The notes under the pieces were generated by a model. It saw only the letters and a program-made list of their open reading frames with translations. It was not told where the DNA came from and searched no databases. Positions 1-6,181 of a stretch of DNA of 7,176 bases are shown one piece after another. The DNA lies in the NCBI GenBank assembly GCA_022774485.1, contig JALFLX010000018.1, positions 1 to 7,176 on the forward strand, written 5' to 3'. Position 1 is the first letter of the stretch, and every line of letters starts with the position of its first letter. The translations under genes were made by a program, and so were the position numbers. This DNA comes from Bacilli bacterium. GTDB taxonomy: Bacteria; Bacillota_I; Bacilli_A; RFN20; CAG-288.

Positions 1-2
1 AG

Positions 3-131
3 GCAGAAAAGACCGTCTATGAAACTGCCAGAACCTCGATGGAAGATCTTGCCAATCGCGGTTTCTACCGCAAAGAGCAGATCGGTAAGAAGTTTGTCTA
101 CACTCCAGTTCCAATCAAGGAGAGCGAATGA
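3..131 (+). CDS. C-terminal end of an unidentified protein, possibly a winged-helix tail (partial, 5' end outside window)
   Basis: An open frame enters from the left edge and runs 42 codons to a TGA stop that overlaps the hemW ATG (ATGA). It is judged real because of this overlap and because the hemW ribosome binding site lies within its last codons. The visible tail has the pattern KT..TAR..MEDLANRGF....IGKKFVYTPV. This resembles the recognition helix and wing of a winged-helix domain of the kind found at the C-terminus of some Fic-family and transcription-regulator proteins. That resemblance is weak and is inference only; no catalytic motif is in view. It is not the usual hemW neighbour LepA, whose C-terminus looks different. 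The gene is probably co-transcribed with hemW. Confidence 0.6.
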   Translation, partial: AEKTVYETARTSMEDLANRGFYRKEQIGKKFVYTPVPIKESE

Positions 132-1246
132 TTCCTTCGCTTTATCTCCATATTCCATTTTGTGATTCCTTATGCCACTATTGTGATTTTGGCAAGGTTT
201 TAACTGGCACTTTTTCTCAGGAAAAATATATAGATTCTCTTCTTATAGAGTTAGATTCTCTCGCAATTCCAGATGATTCTTTAAAGACCATTTATATCGG
301 AGGAGGAACTCCAAGCGCATTAAAGCCAGAGCTTTTAACGCGTTTGCTTTCAAGACTTCACTCTTCGTTTTCTTCAGTAACTGAGTTCACCATTGAATGT
401 AATCCGGAATCTCTCAGTGAAGAGAAAGTAAAAATTATGTCACAGTTCGGGGTCAATCGCGTCTCCTTAGGAGTGCAGACTTTCCAAAGTAGTCTTCTTT
501 CCTCATTAAACCGAAAGCATTCGAAAGAACAAGTCTTTCAATCAGTATCTCTATTAAAAAAACACGGAATCACCAATATCAACTTAGATTTTATCTACGG
601 AATTCACGGTCAAACCTTATCGATGATTAAGGAAGATATCGATACTGCACTTTTCTTAAAACCTACGCACCTCTCTTTCTATTCGCTGCAGATTGAAGAG
701 GGGACTGTCTTATTTATCAAAGGTTATCCTTCTGTGAGCAACGAGACATATCGTGAGCAATATGACTTCATCTCAAAGAGATTACATGAGAACGGTTTCT
801 TTCGTTATGAAGTCTCGAATTTTTCCCTCCCAGGATCTGAATCGAAACACAATTTGAATTATTGGAATGATGGAATGTACTATGCCTGCGGTCTTTCCGC
901 TTCTGGATATCTTCCCTCTCTCCGCTACCAAAACACCAGATCGATGAACCATTATCTTCAGCATAAATTCCGCTATCAAGAAGAACCAATTGATATTTAT
1001 GATGAAGAGTTTGAATTCCTGATGTTGAACCTAAGAAAAGCCGATGGATTCACCTTAGATGAGTTTTCTTCTCGTTTCAAAAAGGATTTCATCACTTCCT
1101 ATCAAAAAGAGATTGAAGACTGCTCTCCCTCACTTGTCATCAAGGATGGTCGTGTCTTCATCAAAGAAGAGGATCTCTATGTGATGGATCAAATTCTATT
1201 AAAATTACTCATCCTTCCAGAAGATCTCAGGATGAGACAAAAATAA
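128..1246 (+). CDS. hemW: Radical SAM haem chaperone HemW (HemN-like, coproporphyrinogen oxidase family)
   Basis: The 372-residue product has the usual length of the HemW family. The N-terminus carries the radical-SAM CX3CX2C cluster (C12, C16, C19) in the context HIPFC...C.YCDF. The residue after the third cysteine pair is Phe rather than the extra Cys of true HemN, which favours HemW. GGGTPS (58-63), the NPES strand (92-95) and RVSLGVQTF (111-119) are the expected SAM-binding and barrel motifs. The C-terminal third contains the FEFLMLNLRKADGF segment typical of the HemW C-terminal domain. The family binds a [4Fe-4S] cluster and haem and delivers haem to proteins in the cytoplasm; older annotations call it oxygen-independent coproporphyrinogen III oxidase. 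AAGGAG at 117-122, 5 bases before the ATG, supports the start. It overlaps the preceding gene by 4 bases. No haem biosynthesis gene is nearby, so a haem-related role is inferred from family only. Confidence 0.93.
   Translation: MIPSLYLHIPFCDSLCHYCDFGKVLTGTFSQEKYIDSLLIELDSLAIPDDSLKTIYIGGGTPSALKPELLTRLLSRLHSSFSSVTEFTIECNPESLSEEKVKIMSQFGVNRVSLGVQTFQSSLLSSLNRKHSKEQVFQSVSLLKKHGITNINLDFIYGIHGQTLSMIKEDIDTALFLKPTHLSFYSLQIEEGTVLFIKGYPSVSNETYREQYDFISKRLHENGFFRYEVSNFSLPGSESKHNLNYWNDGMYYACGLSASGYLPSLRYQNTRSMNHYLQHKFRYQEEPIDIYDEEFEFLMLNLRKADGFTLDEFSSRFKKDFITSYQKEIEDCSPSLVIKDGRVFIKEEDLYVMDQILLKLLILPEDLRMRQK
1208..1236. repeat. 8-bp inverted repeat at the 3' end of hemW
   Basis: CTCATCCT (1208-1215) and AGGATGAG (1229-1236) are perfect inverted copies separated by 13 bases, inside the last codons of hemW. 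A run of seven T residues (1257-1263) follows, but 20 bases further on, so this is not a canonical intrinsic terminator. It may be a weak or processed mRNA 3' structure, or chance. Confidence 0.35.
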
Positions 1247-1248
1247 AC

Positions 1249-1276
1249 TTGCATTGTTTTTTTCGATTCCTAAAAT
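1249..1276 (+). promoter_or_regulatory. Candidate sigma-A promoter for the lipoprotein hydrolase gene
   Basis: TTGCAT (1249-1254), a 16-base spacer and TAAAAT (1271-1276) lie in the 48-base gap after hemW. The predicted start point (about 1283) falls at the GAGG ribosome binding site (1283-1286), leaving an unusually short leader. The match could therefore be fortuitous in AT-rich DNA, and read-through from hemW is an alternative. Confidence 0.35.
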
Positions 1277-1294
1277 AATGGCGAGGAAACATTT

Positions 1295-2113
1295 ATGAAG
1301 AAAAACACAATCACTCTATTGCCTGTCCTATTACTCATCTCCTGTACTTCTACCTCATCTGAGACAGAGAAACCTTTGACGTATCATAAAGAAGAATATC
1401 ATATCTCTCAAGGAGAGATTGACATCTACGGCAATCTTTTCACCCCATTAGATTTCAGTGAAACTTCTTCCTATCCTTTAGTTATTCTCTCTCACTCTGC
1501 AAATGTCAACAGCGACACCCATAACTCCTACGCTGCTCGACTGGTCGATTTAGGTTATCTCGCATACACGTTTGACTATCCTGGTTCCTCAAATTCTTCA
1601 AGAAGCACTGACATCTCTTCCTGCACCATCTTCACAGAGAAAGACACACTCTTGACTGTGATTGATAAGTTAAGCGTTCTATCCTACACCACTGATGTCT
1701 TTCTCTTTGGAACCTCACAAGGTGGTCTTGTCTCAAGCATCGCCGCAGAAGAAAGAGCAGATATGCTCTCTGGAATGGTCCTCTTCTACCCTGCATTCAA
1801 CATTCCCGAGCTGATGCTTCAGTTTCCAAGCAGCATCGATGAAGAATATCAAAAGCAGTTAGAAGAGTTTGATGTCTATGAAGTCATCGGGAAAGAATTC
1901 ACCAAAGATGTCTTGATTGTCCACGGGGATAGCGACTTCATTGTCCCTGTGAAATACAGTGAACAGGCAAAAGAGAAATATACATCTTGCACTTTAGAAG
2001 TCGTCGCTGGCGCCACTCACGGCTTCAATAAAGAAAATTACGCTTTCTCCGATCAGTATGACAAACCTACCTGGAAGTTCGCATCCGATTTCTTCACTTC
2101 CCATTTGAAATAA
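1295..2113 (+). CDS. Membrane-tethered lipoprotein, alpha/beta hydrolase fold (dienelactone hydrolase/peptidase S9-like)
   Basis: The 272-residue product begins with a lipoprotein signal peptide: two lysines, a hydrophobic stretch and the lipobox LISC with C17 as the lipidated residue. It is expected on the outer face of the membrane. The mature part has an alpha/beta hydrolase layout: an early strand PLVILSHSA, the nucleophile elbow GTSQG with S141, the acid region HGDSDFIVP with D214 likely (D212 is the alternative), and the catalytic His in GATHGF (H242). The Ser-Asp-His triad is thus complete. The substrate is unknown; an esterase, lipase or acyl-peptide hydrolase activity is possible. 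GAGG at 1283-1286 lies 8 bases before the ATG. The gene stands 48 bases after hemW and 62 bases before the membrane-protein operon, and nothing in the context defines its role. Confidence 0.85.
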   Translation: MKKNTITLLPVLLLISCTSTSSETEKPLTYHKEEYHISQGEIDIYGNLFTPLDFSETSSYPLVILSHSANVNSDTHNSYAARLVDLGYLAYTFDYPGSSNSSRSTDISSCTIFTEKDTLLTVIDKLSVLSYTTDVFLFGTSQGGLVSSIAAEERADMLSGMVLFYPAFNIPELMLQFPSSIDEEYQKQLEEFDVYEVIGKEFTKDVLIVHGDSDFIVPVKYSEQAKEKYTSCTLEVVAGATHGFNKENYAFSDQYDKPTWKFASDFFTSHLK

Positions 2114-2175
2114 ACATATCGCTCTCTTTAGAAAAACAGAAGGTGTCATCCCAATAGAGATTGAGGAGCACCGAC

Positions 2176-2841
2176 ATGAAATTCACTGTTTTTCTCAAAG
2201 AGAGCTTTTCTTTTTTGCTCTCGTACCTGATCTTATCGTTCTTTCTCTTCCTTCTGAATCCAAATCCTATCTTAGCCTTAGTTGAAGCTGTGTTGAGCTT
2301 TCTTTTTTCTCTCATCATGACATTTCAGATTCAAAAGAAAAAAGAGAGAGAAAAGCAAAAACTATCTTCATACTCTTTCCTCTCTCGTTTTTTTGATGGA
2401 TTGACTCTTCAAAAGCCTGTACAAAGAGCATATGAGGATTCCCTTGTGTATCTCTTAGGATACCAAGAAAGAAAAAGTTTTGAAGAATGTATAGATCATC
2501 CGGATTCAATCTATCAGCTTTATGATTATCAAAAAGCTTTTCAAGAAGTCATCCTGAAAGCGAGGAATGATGAGAGTCTATTAGCAGATTACAAACCCTT
2601 ATTGGTTTCTCTTAATAGAGATGCCAAAGCATGTGAAGAAAAAATTCAAAAGGCAGAGGAAAGCATGAAAAGCACACTTCTTTTCACTTTGTGTTTTTTC
2701 TTCCTTTGTCTCCTATTTGTCATGATCAATAGCGCCTTAGCAGAGATGATGAAAAAAGAAGTGTTTTCCTTTCTCTCTCTTTTGATGGGAAGTCTCTTCT
2801 ATCCGAGCATCCTCTATATGATTCAAAGGAGGCTATCATGA
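2176..2841 (+). CDS. Four-helix integral membrane protein resembling a Tad/type II secretion F-domain (TadB-like) platform protein
   Basis: I chose ATG 2176 (221 residues) over an upstream TTG at 2161. GAGGAG (2163-2168) sits 7 bases before this ATG and would lie inside the coding region if TTG were used. Two hydrophobic helices (about 11-28 and 31-51) are followed by a basic linker and a charged soluble stretch of about 110 residues. Two more hydrophobic helices come near the C-terminus (about 167-184 and 196-216), ending in a basic tail. Two N-terminal helices, a cytoplasmic helical domain and C-terminal helices match the topology of TadB/TadC and other T2SSF proteins. The segment FFDGLTLQKPVQRAYEDSL loosely resembles the first helix of that domain. 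No enzymatic motif is seen. It overlaps the next gene by ATGA, so the three genes form one operon. The family call is inference; the protein could be an unrelated four-helix membrane protein. Confidence 0.7.
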   Translation: MKFTVFLKESFSFLLSYLILSFFLFLLNPNPILALVEAVLSFLFSLIMTFQIQKKKEREKQKLSSYSFLSRFFDGLTLQKPVQRAYEDSLVYLLGYQERKSFEECIDHPDSIYQLYDYQKAFQEVILKARNDESLLADYKPLLVSLNRDAKACEEKIQKAEESMKSTLLFTLCFFFLCLLFVMINSALAEMMKKEVFSFLSLLMGSLFYPSILYMIQRRLS

Positions 2842-3419
2842 AAAAGTTATTTCAAAAATCACTCGAAAACAAGAAAGAGAAGAAAGAGAAGAAATCGACT
2901 TATCTGCTTTTGTTGATCGGTGTGTTACTGATGTTTTTCTTCTTTGCGCTCGATTTTCCACGCCTTGTATGTTTCAGTGTTCTTCTCCTATCCTTCTCAT
3001 GTTTTCTTTTGATGCAAAAGGAAGAACGCAAAGGGAGTGAGAATAAAGAAACTTGTATTGCATTTTATCGGTTGTTTATCCTTCATTCATCATTATTAGG
3101 AAGCTATAAAGAAGGTTTTTTAAAAGCAATAGATGGTCTTCCAATCTCTGTTGTAAAAGACTCACTCAAAGATTATGTCGACGGAGAAAGCAAAGGAGAT
3201 TTACCGCTCTATTACACGAATACAAGAGTCGAATATTCTCTTGTCAGTCTCGTTCAGCATCTTTATTACAATGATGAAGAATATCTCTCAAGCACAACTC
3301 AACAGGTTGAGGAATATCTCTTCGCATTCGAGAAAGAAGGCGAGAGAAAAAAAGAAACTCCTGTCACACTTATCGCCTTTTCTCTCTTCCTTCTCGCTCT
3401 TGCTGGACTGCTCTTATGA
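2838..3419 (+). CDS. Membrane protein with two N-terminal and one C-terminal helix, possible second F-domain (TadC-like) protein
   Basis: The product has 193 residues. AAAGGAGG (2825-2832) lies 5 bases before the ATG, and the ATGA overlap with the previous gene indicates translational coupling. A very basic N-terminus (lysine-rich to residue 19) precedes hydrophobic helices at about 21-38 and 42-58. A soluble region of about 115 residues follows, then a terminal helix at about 176-193 that ends the protein. The positive-inside rule puts the N-terminus in the cytoplasm. The stretch FYRLFILHSSLLGSYKEGFLKAIDGLP resembles the helix pattern of T2SSF domains, in which a long helix bearing small residues and a Gly is followed by a second helix. 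With only one C-terminal helix it is shorter than typical TadC (often near 300 residues). As an adjacent pair with the previous gene it recalls tadB-tadC. This is inference from topology and order, not a recognised motif. Confidence 0.68.
   Translation: MKKLFQKSLENKKEKKEKKSTYLLLLIGVLLMFFFFALDFPRLVCFSVLLLSFSCFLLMQKEERKGSENKETCIAFYRLFILHSSLLGSYKEGFLKAIDGLPISVVKDSLKDYVDGESKGDLPLYYTNTRVEYSLVSLVQHLYYNDEEYLSSTTQQVEEYLFAFEKEGERKKETPVTLIAFSLFLLALAGLLL
2871..2894 (+). repeat. Short 9-bp in-frame tandem repeat encoding a Lys-Glu tract
   Basis: AAGAAAGAG occurs twice and is followed by AAGAAA, in frame, giving a KKE-type lysine-rich tract in the cytoplasmic N-terminus of the second membrane protein. 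A 9-base unit would change length without breaking the frame. It may simply reflect basic-residue composition. Confidence 0.6.
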
Positions 3420-3733
3420 GATTTCTCTTTATCCTTGTCCCTCTTTTCCTTTTCAGCATCTATGATGAAGCAAACCTCAGCCGATTCAACAAGCATCTAC
3501 GCGATACCATTTTGCTGATTATAAACAATATCGACAATGAAAAACTCCCCTCTTCTTCTCTTCCAAAAGAATATCATCTCATCTGCCTTTCTTCCTGTGT
3601 TGATAGATACAGCGCCTTTCTTCCAGAAGTCCGCTTTGAGCTACAGAGCTCTTTTCCGTATCTCTTAAGAGATAACAGGCCGAAAATACAGTTCACGTAC
3701 AATCGACAAGACGGCACGGTTGGAGTATACTAA
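3416..3733 (+). CDS. Small protein of unknown function with an N-terminal hydrophobic helix (secreted or membrane-anchored)
   Basis: The product has 105 residues. The start overlaps the stop of the previous gene (ATGA at 3416-3419). No good ribosome binding site is visible, so translation probably depends on coupling. Residues 2-15 are strongly hydrophobic after an initial Met-Arg, as in a signal peptide or signal anchor. The remainder is soluble and carries a CLSSC pair (C57, C61) that could form a disulphide outside the cell. I do not recognise the family. Its position after two F-domain-like membrane proteins would fit a minor pilin-like or TadE-like subunit, but there is no pilin cleavage motif (no G followed by a hydrophobic stretch with E at +5). 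The stop codon overlaps the -10 box of the tyrS promoter. It is judged real because of the coupling and because its frame fills the gap. Confidence 0.6.
   Translation: MRFLFILVPLFLFSIYDEANLSRFNKHLRDTILLIINNIDNEKLPSSSLPKEYHLICLSSCVDRYSAFLPEVRFELQSSFPYLLRDNRPKIQFTYNRQDGTVGVY
3703..3731 (+). promoter_or_regulatory. Sigma-A-type promoter for tyrS, inside the 3' end of the preceding gene
   Basis: TCGACA (3703-3708, one mismatch to TTGACA), a 17-base spacer and TATACT (3726-3731, one mismatch to TATAAT) make a strong match. The -10 box runs into the stop codon of the small upstream gene. The predicted start near 3738 gives a leader of about 32 bases, too short for a T-box, the riboswitch that often precedes tyrS in Bacillota. 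Confidence 0.65.
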
Positions 3734-3769
3734 AAGACGTCGTCATCCTTGTAAACAGTGAGGTGTTTT

Positions 3770-5020
3770 ATGAATATTATCGATGATTTAGAGCGTAGAG
3801 GATTACTGGATAACTTCTCTGATGAAGAGCGTGTCAAAAAGCTTTTCGACACTCCACAGACTGTCTATTGCGGTTTTGATCCTAGTGCGAAGTCTCTCCA
3901 ATTAGGAAACTTCATCATGATCAACATCCTTCAGCGTCTTCAGAAAGCAGGACATCGTGTCATCGCTATGCTCGGTGGTGCTACTGGTATGATCGGAGAT
4001 CCTTCCGGAAAGAAATCCGAACGCAAGTTCTTAACGCCGGATCAAGTCATGGAAAATGCTGAGTGCATTCGTAACCAGCTTGCCAAATATATCGACACAT
4101 CTGATCCTGAGAAAGGTTTGATCATCAACAACTACGACTGGTGGAGCAAGACCAATGTCTTATCCTACCTCCGCGATTACGGAAAGAATTTCCAGATCGG
4201 CTATATGTTAGCCAAAGATATCGTCCGCTCCCGTTTGGAAGTCGGTATTTCCTATGCAGAATTCTCTTACATGATTCTTCAAGCTGGTGACTTTGATCAT
4301 CTCTATCAGGATTATCACTGCACCATGCAGTTTGGCGGTGGAGACCAGTGGGGTAATTTAACAACCGCACTCGACTTCGTCAAGAAAAAAGAAGGTTCTG
4401 ACTGCGGTGCTGAAGTCTTCTCCTTCAAACTGATTACCGATAGCCAAGGAAAGAAGTTTGGCAAGAGCGAAAGCGGAGCTCTCTATCTTGATCCGACTAT
4501 GACCACTCCTTATCACATCTACCAGTATTTCATGAATGTCTCCGATGCCGATGTCTTGAAATACCTCTATATCTTCGATGATCGTCCTGTGGAAGAGATC
4601 GATGAAATCTACCGCAAGCACTTAGAGCATCCTGAACTTCGCTTCGGTCAGAAAGAGCTCAGCCGTGTCATCGTCACAAAACTCCACGGAGAAGAAGTTG
4701 CCGCTGAGTGTGAAAAAATGTCTGTTGCACTCTTCACCGATTCTTTCACCGGTCTTTCTGAACAGGGATTAAGAGACCTCACTGAGGGTTTGGTTGTCCT
4801 CCCTTGTGAAAGTGAAATCTCCTTGCTCGATGCCTTAATCAACACAAAGTTAGCAAGTTCAAAGAGAGAGGCAAGAGAATTCATCTCAAATGGTGCTGTC
4901 AAAGTTAACGGTGAGAAAATCAACGACCTTTCCTTTGTGATCCGCAAAGAAAATAGCCTCCAAGGAGGCTACATCTTCCTCAAGCGAGGAAAGAAACTCT
5001 ACGCAGCATTAAAGTTCTAA
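3770..5020 (+). CDS. tyrS: Tyrosyl-tRNA synthetase, TyrRS-1 type with C-terminal S4 domain
   Basis: TyrRS activates tyrosine with ATP and charges tRNA-Tyr; it is a cytoplasmic class I enzyme. The start is ATG 3770 (416 residues). The GAGGTG site (3760-3765) precedes it by 4 bases, and an in-frame GTG at 3758 would overlap that site. Recognisable landmarks are YCGFDPSAKS (33-42), GGATGMIGDPSGKKSER after the first Rossmann strand, the tyrosine-binding Y167, Q171 and D174 in YMILQAGD, GGGDQWGN, and the KMSKS-class loop KFGKS (K229-S233). An S4 RNA-binding domain occupies about 350-412. The HIGH motif is QLGN (44-47), with Gln in place of the first His, and Ser39 stands where the Bacillus enzyme has Thr40. 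The gene has its own promoter. It converges on and overlaps the minus-strand hydrolase gene by 4 bases. Confidence 0.96.
   Translation: MNIIDDLERRGLLDNFSDEERVKKLFDTPQTVYCGFDPSAKSLQLGNFIMINILQRLQKAGHRVIAMLGGATGMIGDPSGKKSERKFLTPDQVMENAECIRNQLAKYIDTSDPEKGLIINNYDWWSKTNVLSYLRDYGKNFQIGYMLAKDIVRSRLEVGISYAEFSYMILQAGDFDHLYQDYHCTMQFGGGDQWGNLTTALDFVKKKEGSDCGAEVFSFKLITDSQGKKFGKSESGALYLDPTMTTPYHIYQYFMNVSDADVLKYLYIFDDRPVEEIDEIYRKHLEHPELRFGQKELSRVIVTKLHGEEVAAECEKMSVALFTDSFTGLSEQGLRDLTEGLVVLPCESEISLLDALINTKLASSKREAREFISNGAVKVNGEKINDLSFVIRKENSLQGGYIFLKRGKKLYAALKF
4946..4971 (-). terminator. Intrinsic terminator of the minus-strand hydrolase gene, embedded in tyrS coding sequence
   Basis: On the minus strand a perfect 8-bp inverted repeat, TAGCCTCC / GGAGGCTA (4964-4971 and 4954-4961), is separated by two bases (effectively 7 bp with a 4-base loop). 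TTTTCTTT follows immediately (complement of 4953-4946). It lies about 46 bases past the hydrolase stop. In tyrS it encodes part of the S4 domain (NSLQGGY). On the plus strand no T-run follows the hairpin, so it should act in one direction only. Confidence 0.65.
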
Positions 5021-6081
5021 TTCTCTAAGAATTCCTGAATCTTTGTAGTCACATCTTCCCGATAGGGATACATCTCAACTCGTCTTAAGCCGGAAGCGAA
5101 TTCTTCTCGTTTCCGGTTTTTTTCTTCCTCAGAATTCGCTTCGATGCTCTCATATTCTCTAATCGCATTCAGATAATTTTTGGTACCTTCTTCCGTGATA
5201 ATGGTGTTGTGTCCACCTGTTTTTGTAAGGAATACTTCCGCATTATTCTTCGGATGTTTCATAAGATAATTTGCAATCGAGGCACGCATGGAAACAGAGG
5301 TGTCATCTTCGCTCTGTATCACAAGAATTTTTGTTTTTTGATTATGAAATCCTCTCGTAGATTTTGCAACATATCGAGGGGAGAAATACAACGTCATCGC
5401 TAGGCTAAAAACCGGTTTGATAAAACAGGCTAATGCTTTCTTTTGAGAGCGTAACAACTCATAGCTTACTTGAATTGGAGATACAAAGCCAGAACGTAAA
5501 ATCGCTTTTGAAATCTCCGGGTGATTTTTCAAAGCGCCACAGGAAGAATACGCGCCCCATGAATGACCATAAAGAATGAGAGGGAGATCATGATTCACAT
5601 TTCGTTTTTCAACATCGCGGATGACATTTTCCATCACATAAATACCAGTGGCGAGAGATTCTTGATTTTCACCTTCGCTCAACCCGCATCCAAACTGGTC
5701 ATATGCGAGCACTTGATATCCGAGTTTTGTCAGATATCGAAAATCAACAAGGTACTGCACATGTGTTCCAAATAAACCGTGAGCCAAAAGAACAAACCCT
5801 TTAAAACCTTCTCTTCCTTTTTCTTGATAGATGTATCCGTTGATCGCTTTTCCATAATAAGAGCACTGGTATGGTGTTCTCTCCATCACATCCTCATAAT
5901 CCGAGAATTGCAGATAACAAGGGTTCTTTGGGTCTTCTCCACGAATCAGAATCACTTGTCTATTCATCACATATACGATGATCACTGCAAAGAAAAGATA
6001 AAGAAGAAAAAGAATCACTACAGCCATAATAGAAAATAGAATCGCTGGCCCTGTTGATAATAATGTTTGAAAAGGAATCAT
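5017..6081 (-). CDS. Membrane-anchored alpha/beta hydrolase (serine hydrolase of unknown substrate)
   Basis: The 354-residue product has a strongly hydrophobic segment at about 13-38 that should act as a signal anchor. The following chain starts with basic residues, so its orientation is not certain. Hydrolase landmarks come in order: the oxyanion region LLAHGLFG (98-105), the GYQVLAYDQFGCGLSEG strand-loop (121-137), the nucleophile elbow GHSWG with S174, the acid region QSEDD (D259 or D260), and the catalytic GGHN with H291. The layout matches YqkD-like and bem46-like membrane-attached hydrolases; substrate unknown. GGAGG (6092-6088) lies 6 bases before the ATG. The C-terminal charged stretch (about 311-330) contains the tyrS terminator in antisense. 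The gene is divergent from clpB and convergent with tyrS, with a 4-base overlap at the stops. It is unrelated in sequence to the lipoprotein hydrolase at 1295. Confidence 0.88.
   Translation of the reverse strand: MIPFQTLLSTGPAILFSIMAVVILFLLYLFFAVIIVYVMNRQVILIRGEDPKNPCYLQFSDYEDVMERTPYQCSYYGKAINGYIYQEKGREGFKGFVLLAHGLFGTHVQYLVDFRYLTKLGYQVLAYDQFGCGLSEGENQESLATGIYVMENVIRDVEKRNVNHDLPLILYGHSWGAYSSCGALKNHPEISKAILRSGFVSPIQVSYELLRSQKKALACFIKPVFSLAMTLYFSPRYVAKSTRGFHNQKTKILVIQSEDDTSVSMRASIANYLMKHPKNNAEVFLTKTGGHNTIITEEGTKNYLNAIREYESIEANSEEEKNRKREEFASGLRRVEMYPYREDVTTKIQEFLEN
5087..5123 (+). terminator. Intrinsic terminator of tyrS, embedded in the convergent hydrolase gene
   Basis: The arms CCGGAAGCGA (5090-5099) and TCGTTTCCGG (5107-5116) pair over 10 bp with one G-U pair and a 7-base loop. 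Seven T residues (5117-5123) follow immediately. The stem can extend outward through A-T pairs into the T-run. It lies about 70 bases past the tyrS stop. On the minus strand the hairpin is not followed by T residues, so it should not stop the hydrolase transcript. Confidence 0.8.
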
Positions 6082-6106
6082 GGTGCACCTCCTTTTTTCT
6101 ATCCTT

Positions 6107-6133
6107 ATTATATTGCAACTTAGACAAAATCAA
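6107..6133 (-). promoter_or_regulatory. Candidate promoter of the minus-strand hydrolase gene
   Basis: Reading leftward, a perfect TATAAT (6112-6107) lies about 26 bases upstream of the ATG. A TTGATT-like -35 box (6133-6128) sits 15 bases further upstream; the spacing is slightly short. The predicted leader is about 20 bases and carries the GGAGG site. The CIRCE operator starts about 20 bases beyond the -35 box and does not overlap it. Confidence 0.5.
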
Positions 6134-6154
6134 AAATCTCATTTTTCTAAATAT

Positions 6155-6181
6155 TTAGCACTCCACACTTGAAAGTGCTAA
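6155..6181 (+). promoter_or_regulatory. CIRCE operator (HrcA binding site) controlling clpB
   Basis: TTAGCACTC (6155-6163), a 9-base spacer and AAGTGCTAA (6173-6181) match the CIRCE consensus TTAGCACTC-N9-GAGTGCTAA with a single mismatch. CIRCE is bound by the HrcA repressor and released on heat shock. The right half overlaps the -35 box of clpB, so bound HrcA should block RNA polymerase. Confidence 0.93.

Noticed and set aside
128..1246. Calling the gene hemN (oxygen-independent coproporphyrinogen III oxidase)
   Set aside because: The cluster motif lacks the fourth Cys of HemN (CX2CXC) and has CDF instead, and the length fits HemW rather than the longer HemN.
1208..1263. 8-bp inverted repeat at the end of hemW followed by seven T residues as a possible terminator
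   Set aside because: The T-run starts 20 bases after the stem and the loop is 13 bases, so it does not fit an intrinsic terminator; kept only as an inverted repeat.
2093..2120. Possible promoter (TTCACT, 17 bases, ATATC-like) before the membrane-protein operon
   Set aside because: The -10 box matches only about half the consensus; no convincing promoter is seen in the 62-base gap, so the operon may be read from upstream.
3638..3655. GAGCT/AGCTC hairpin followed by TTTT near the end of the small operon
   Set aside because: Only a 5-bp stem and four T residues inside a coding region; too weak to call a terminator.
5019..5033. AATTCT-CTA-AGAATT hairpin at the tyrS/hydrolase stop codons
   Set aside because: Six AT-rich pairs with no T-run on either strand; the two embedded hairpins on either side are much stronger candidates.
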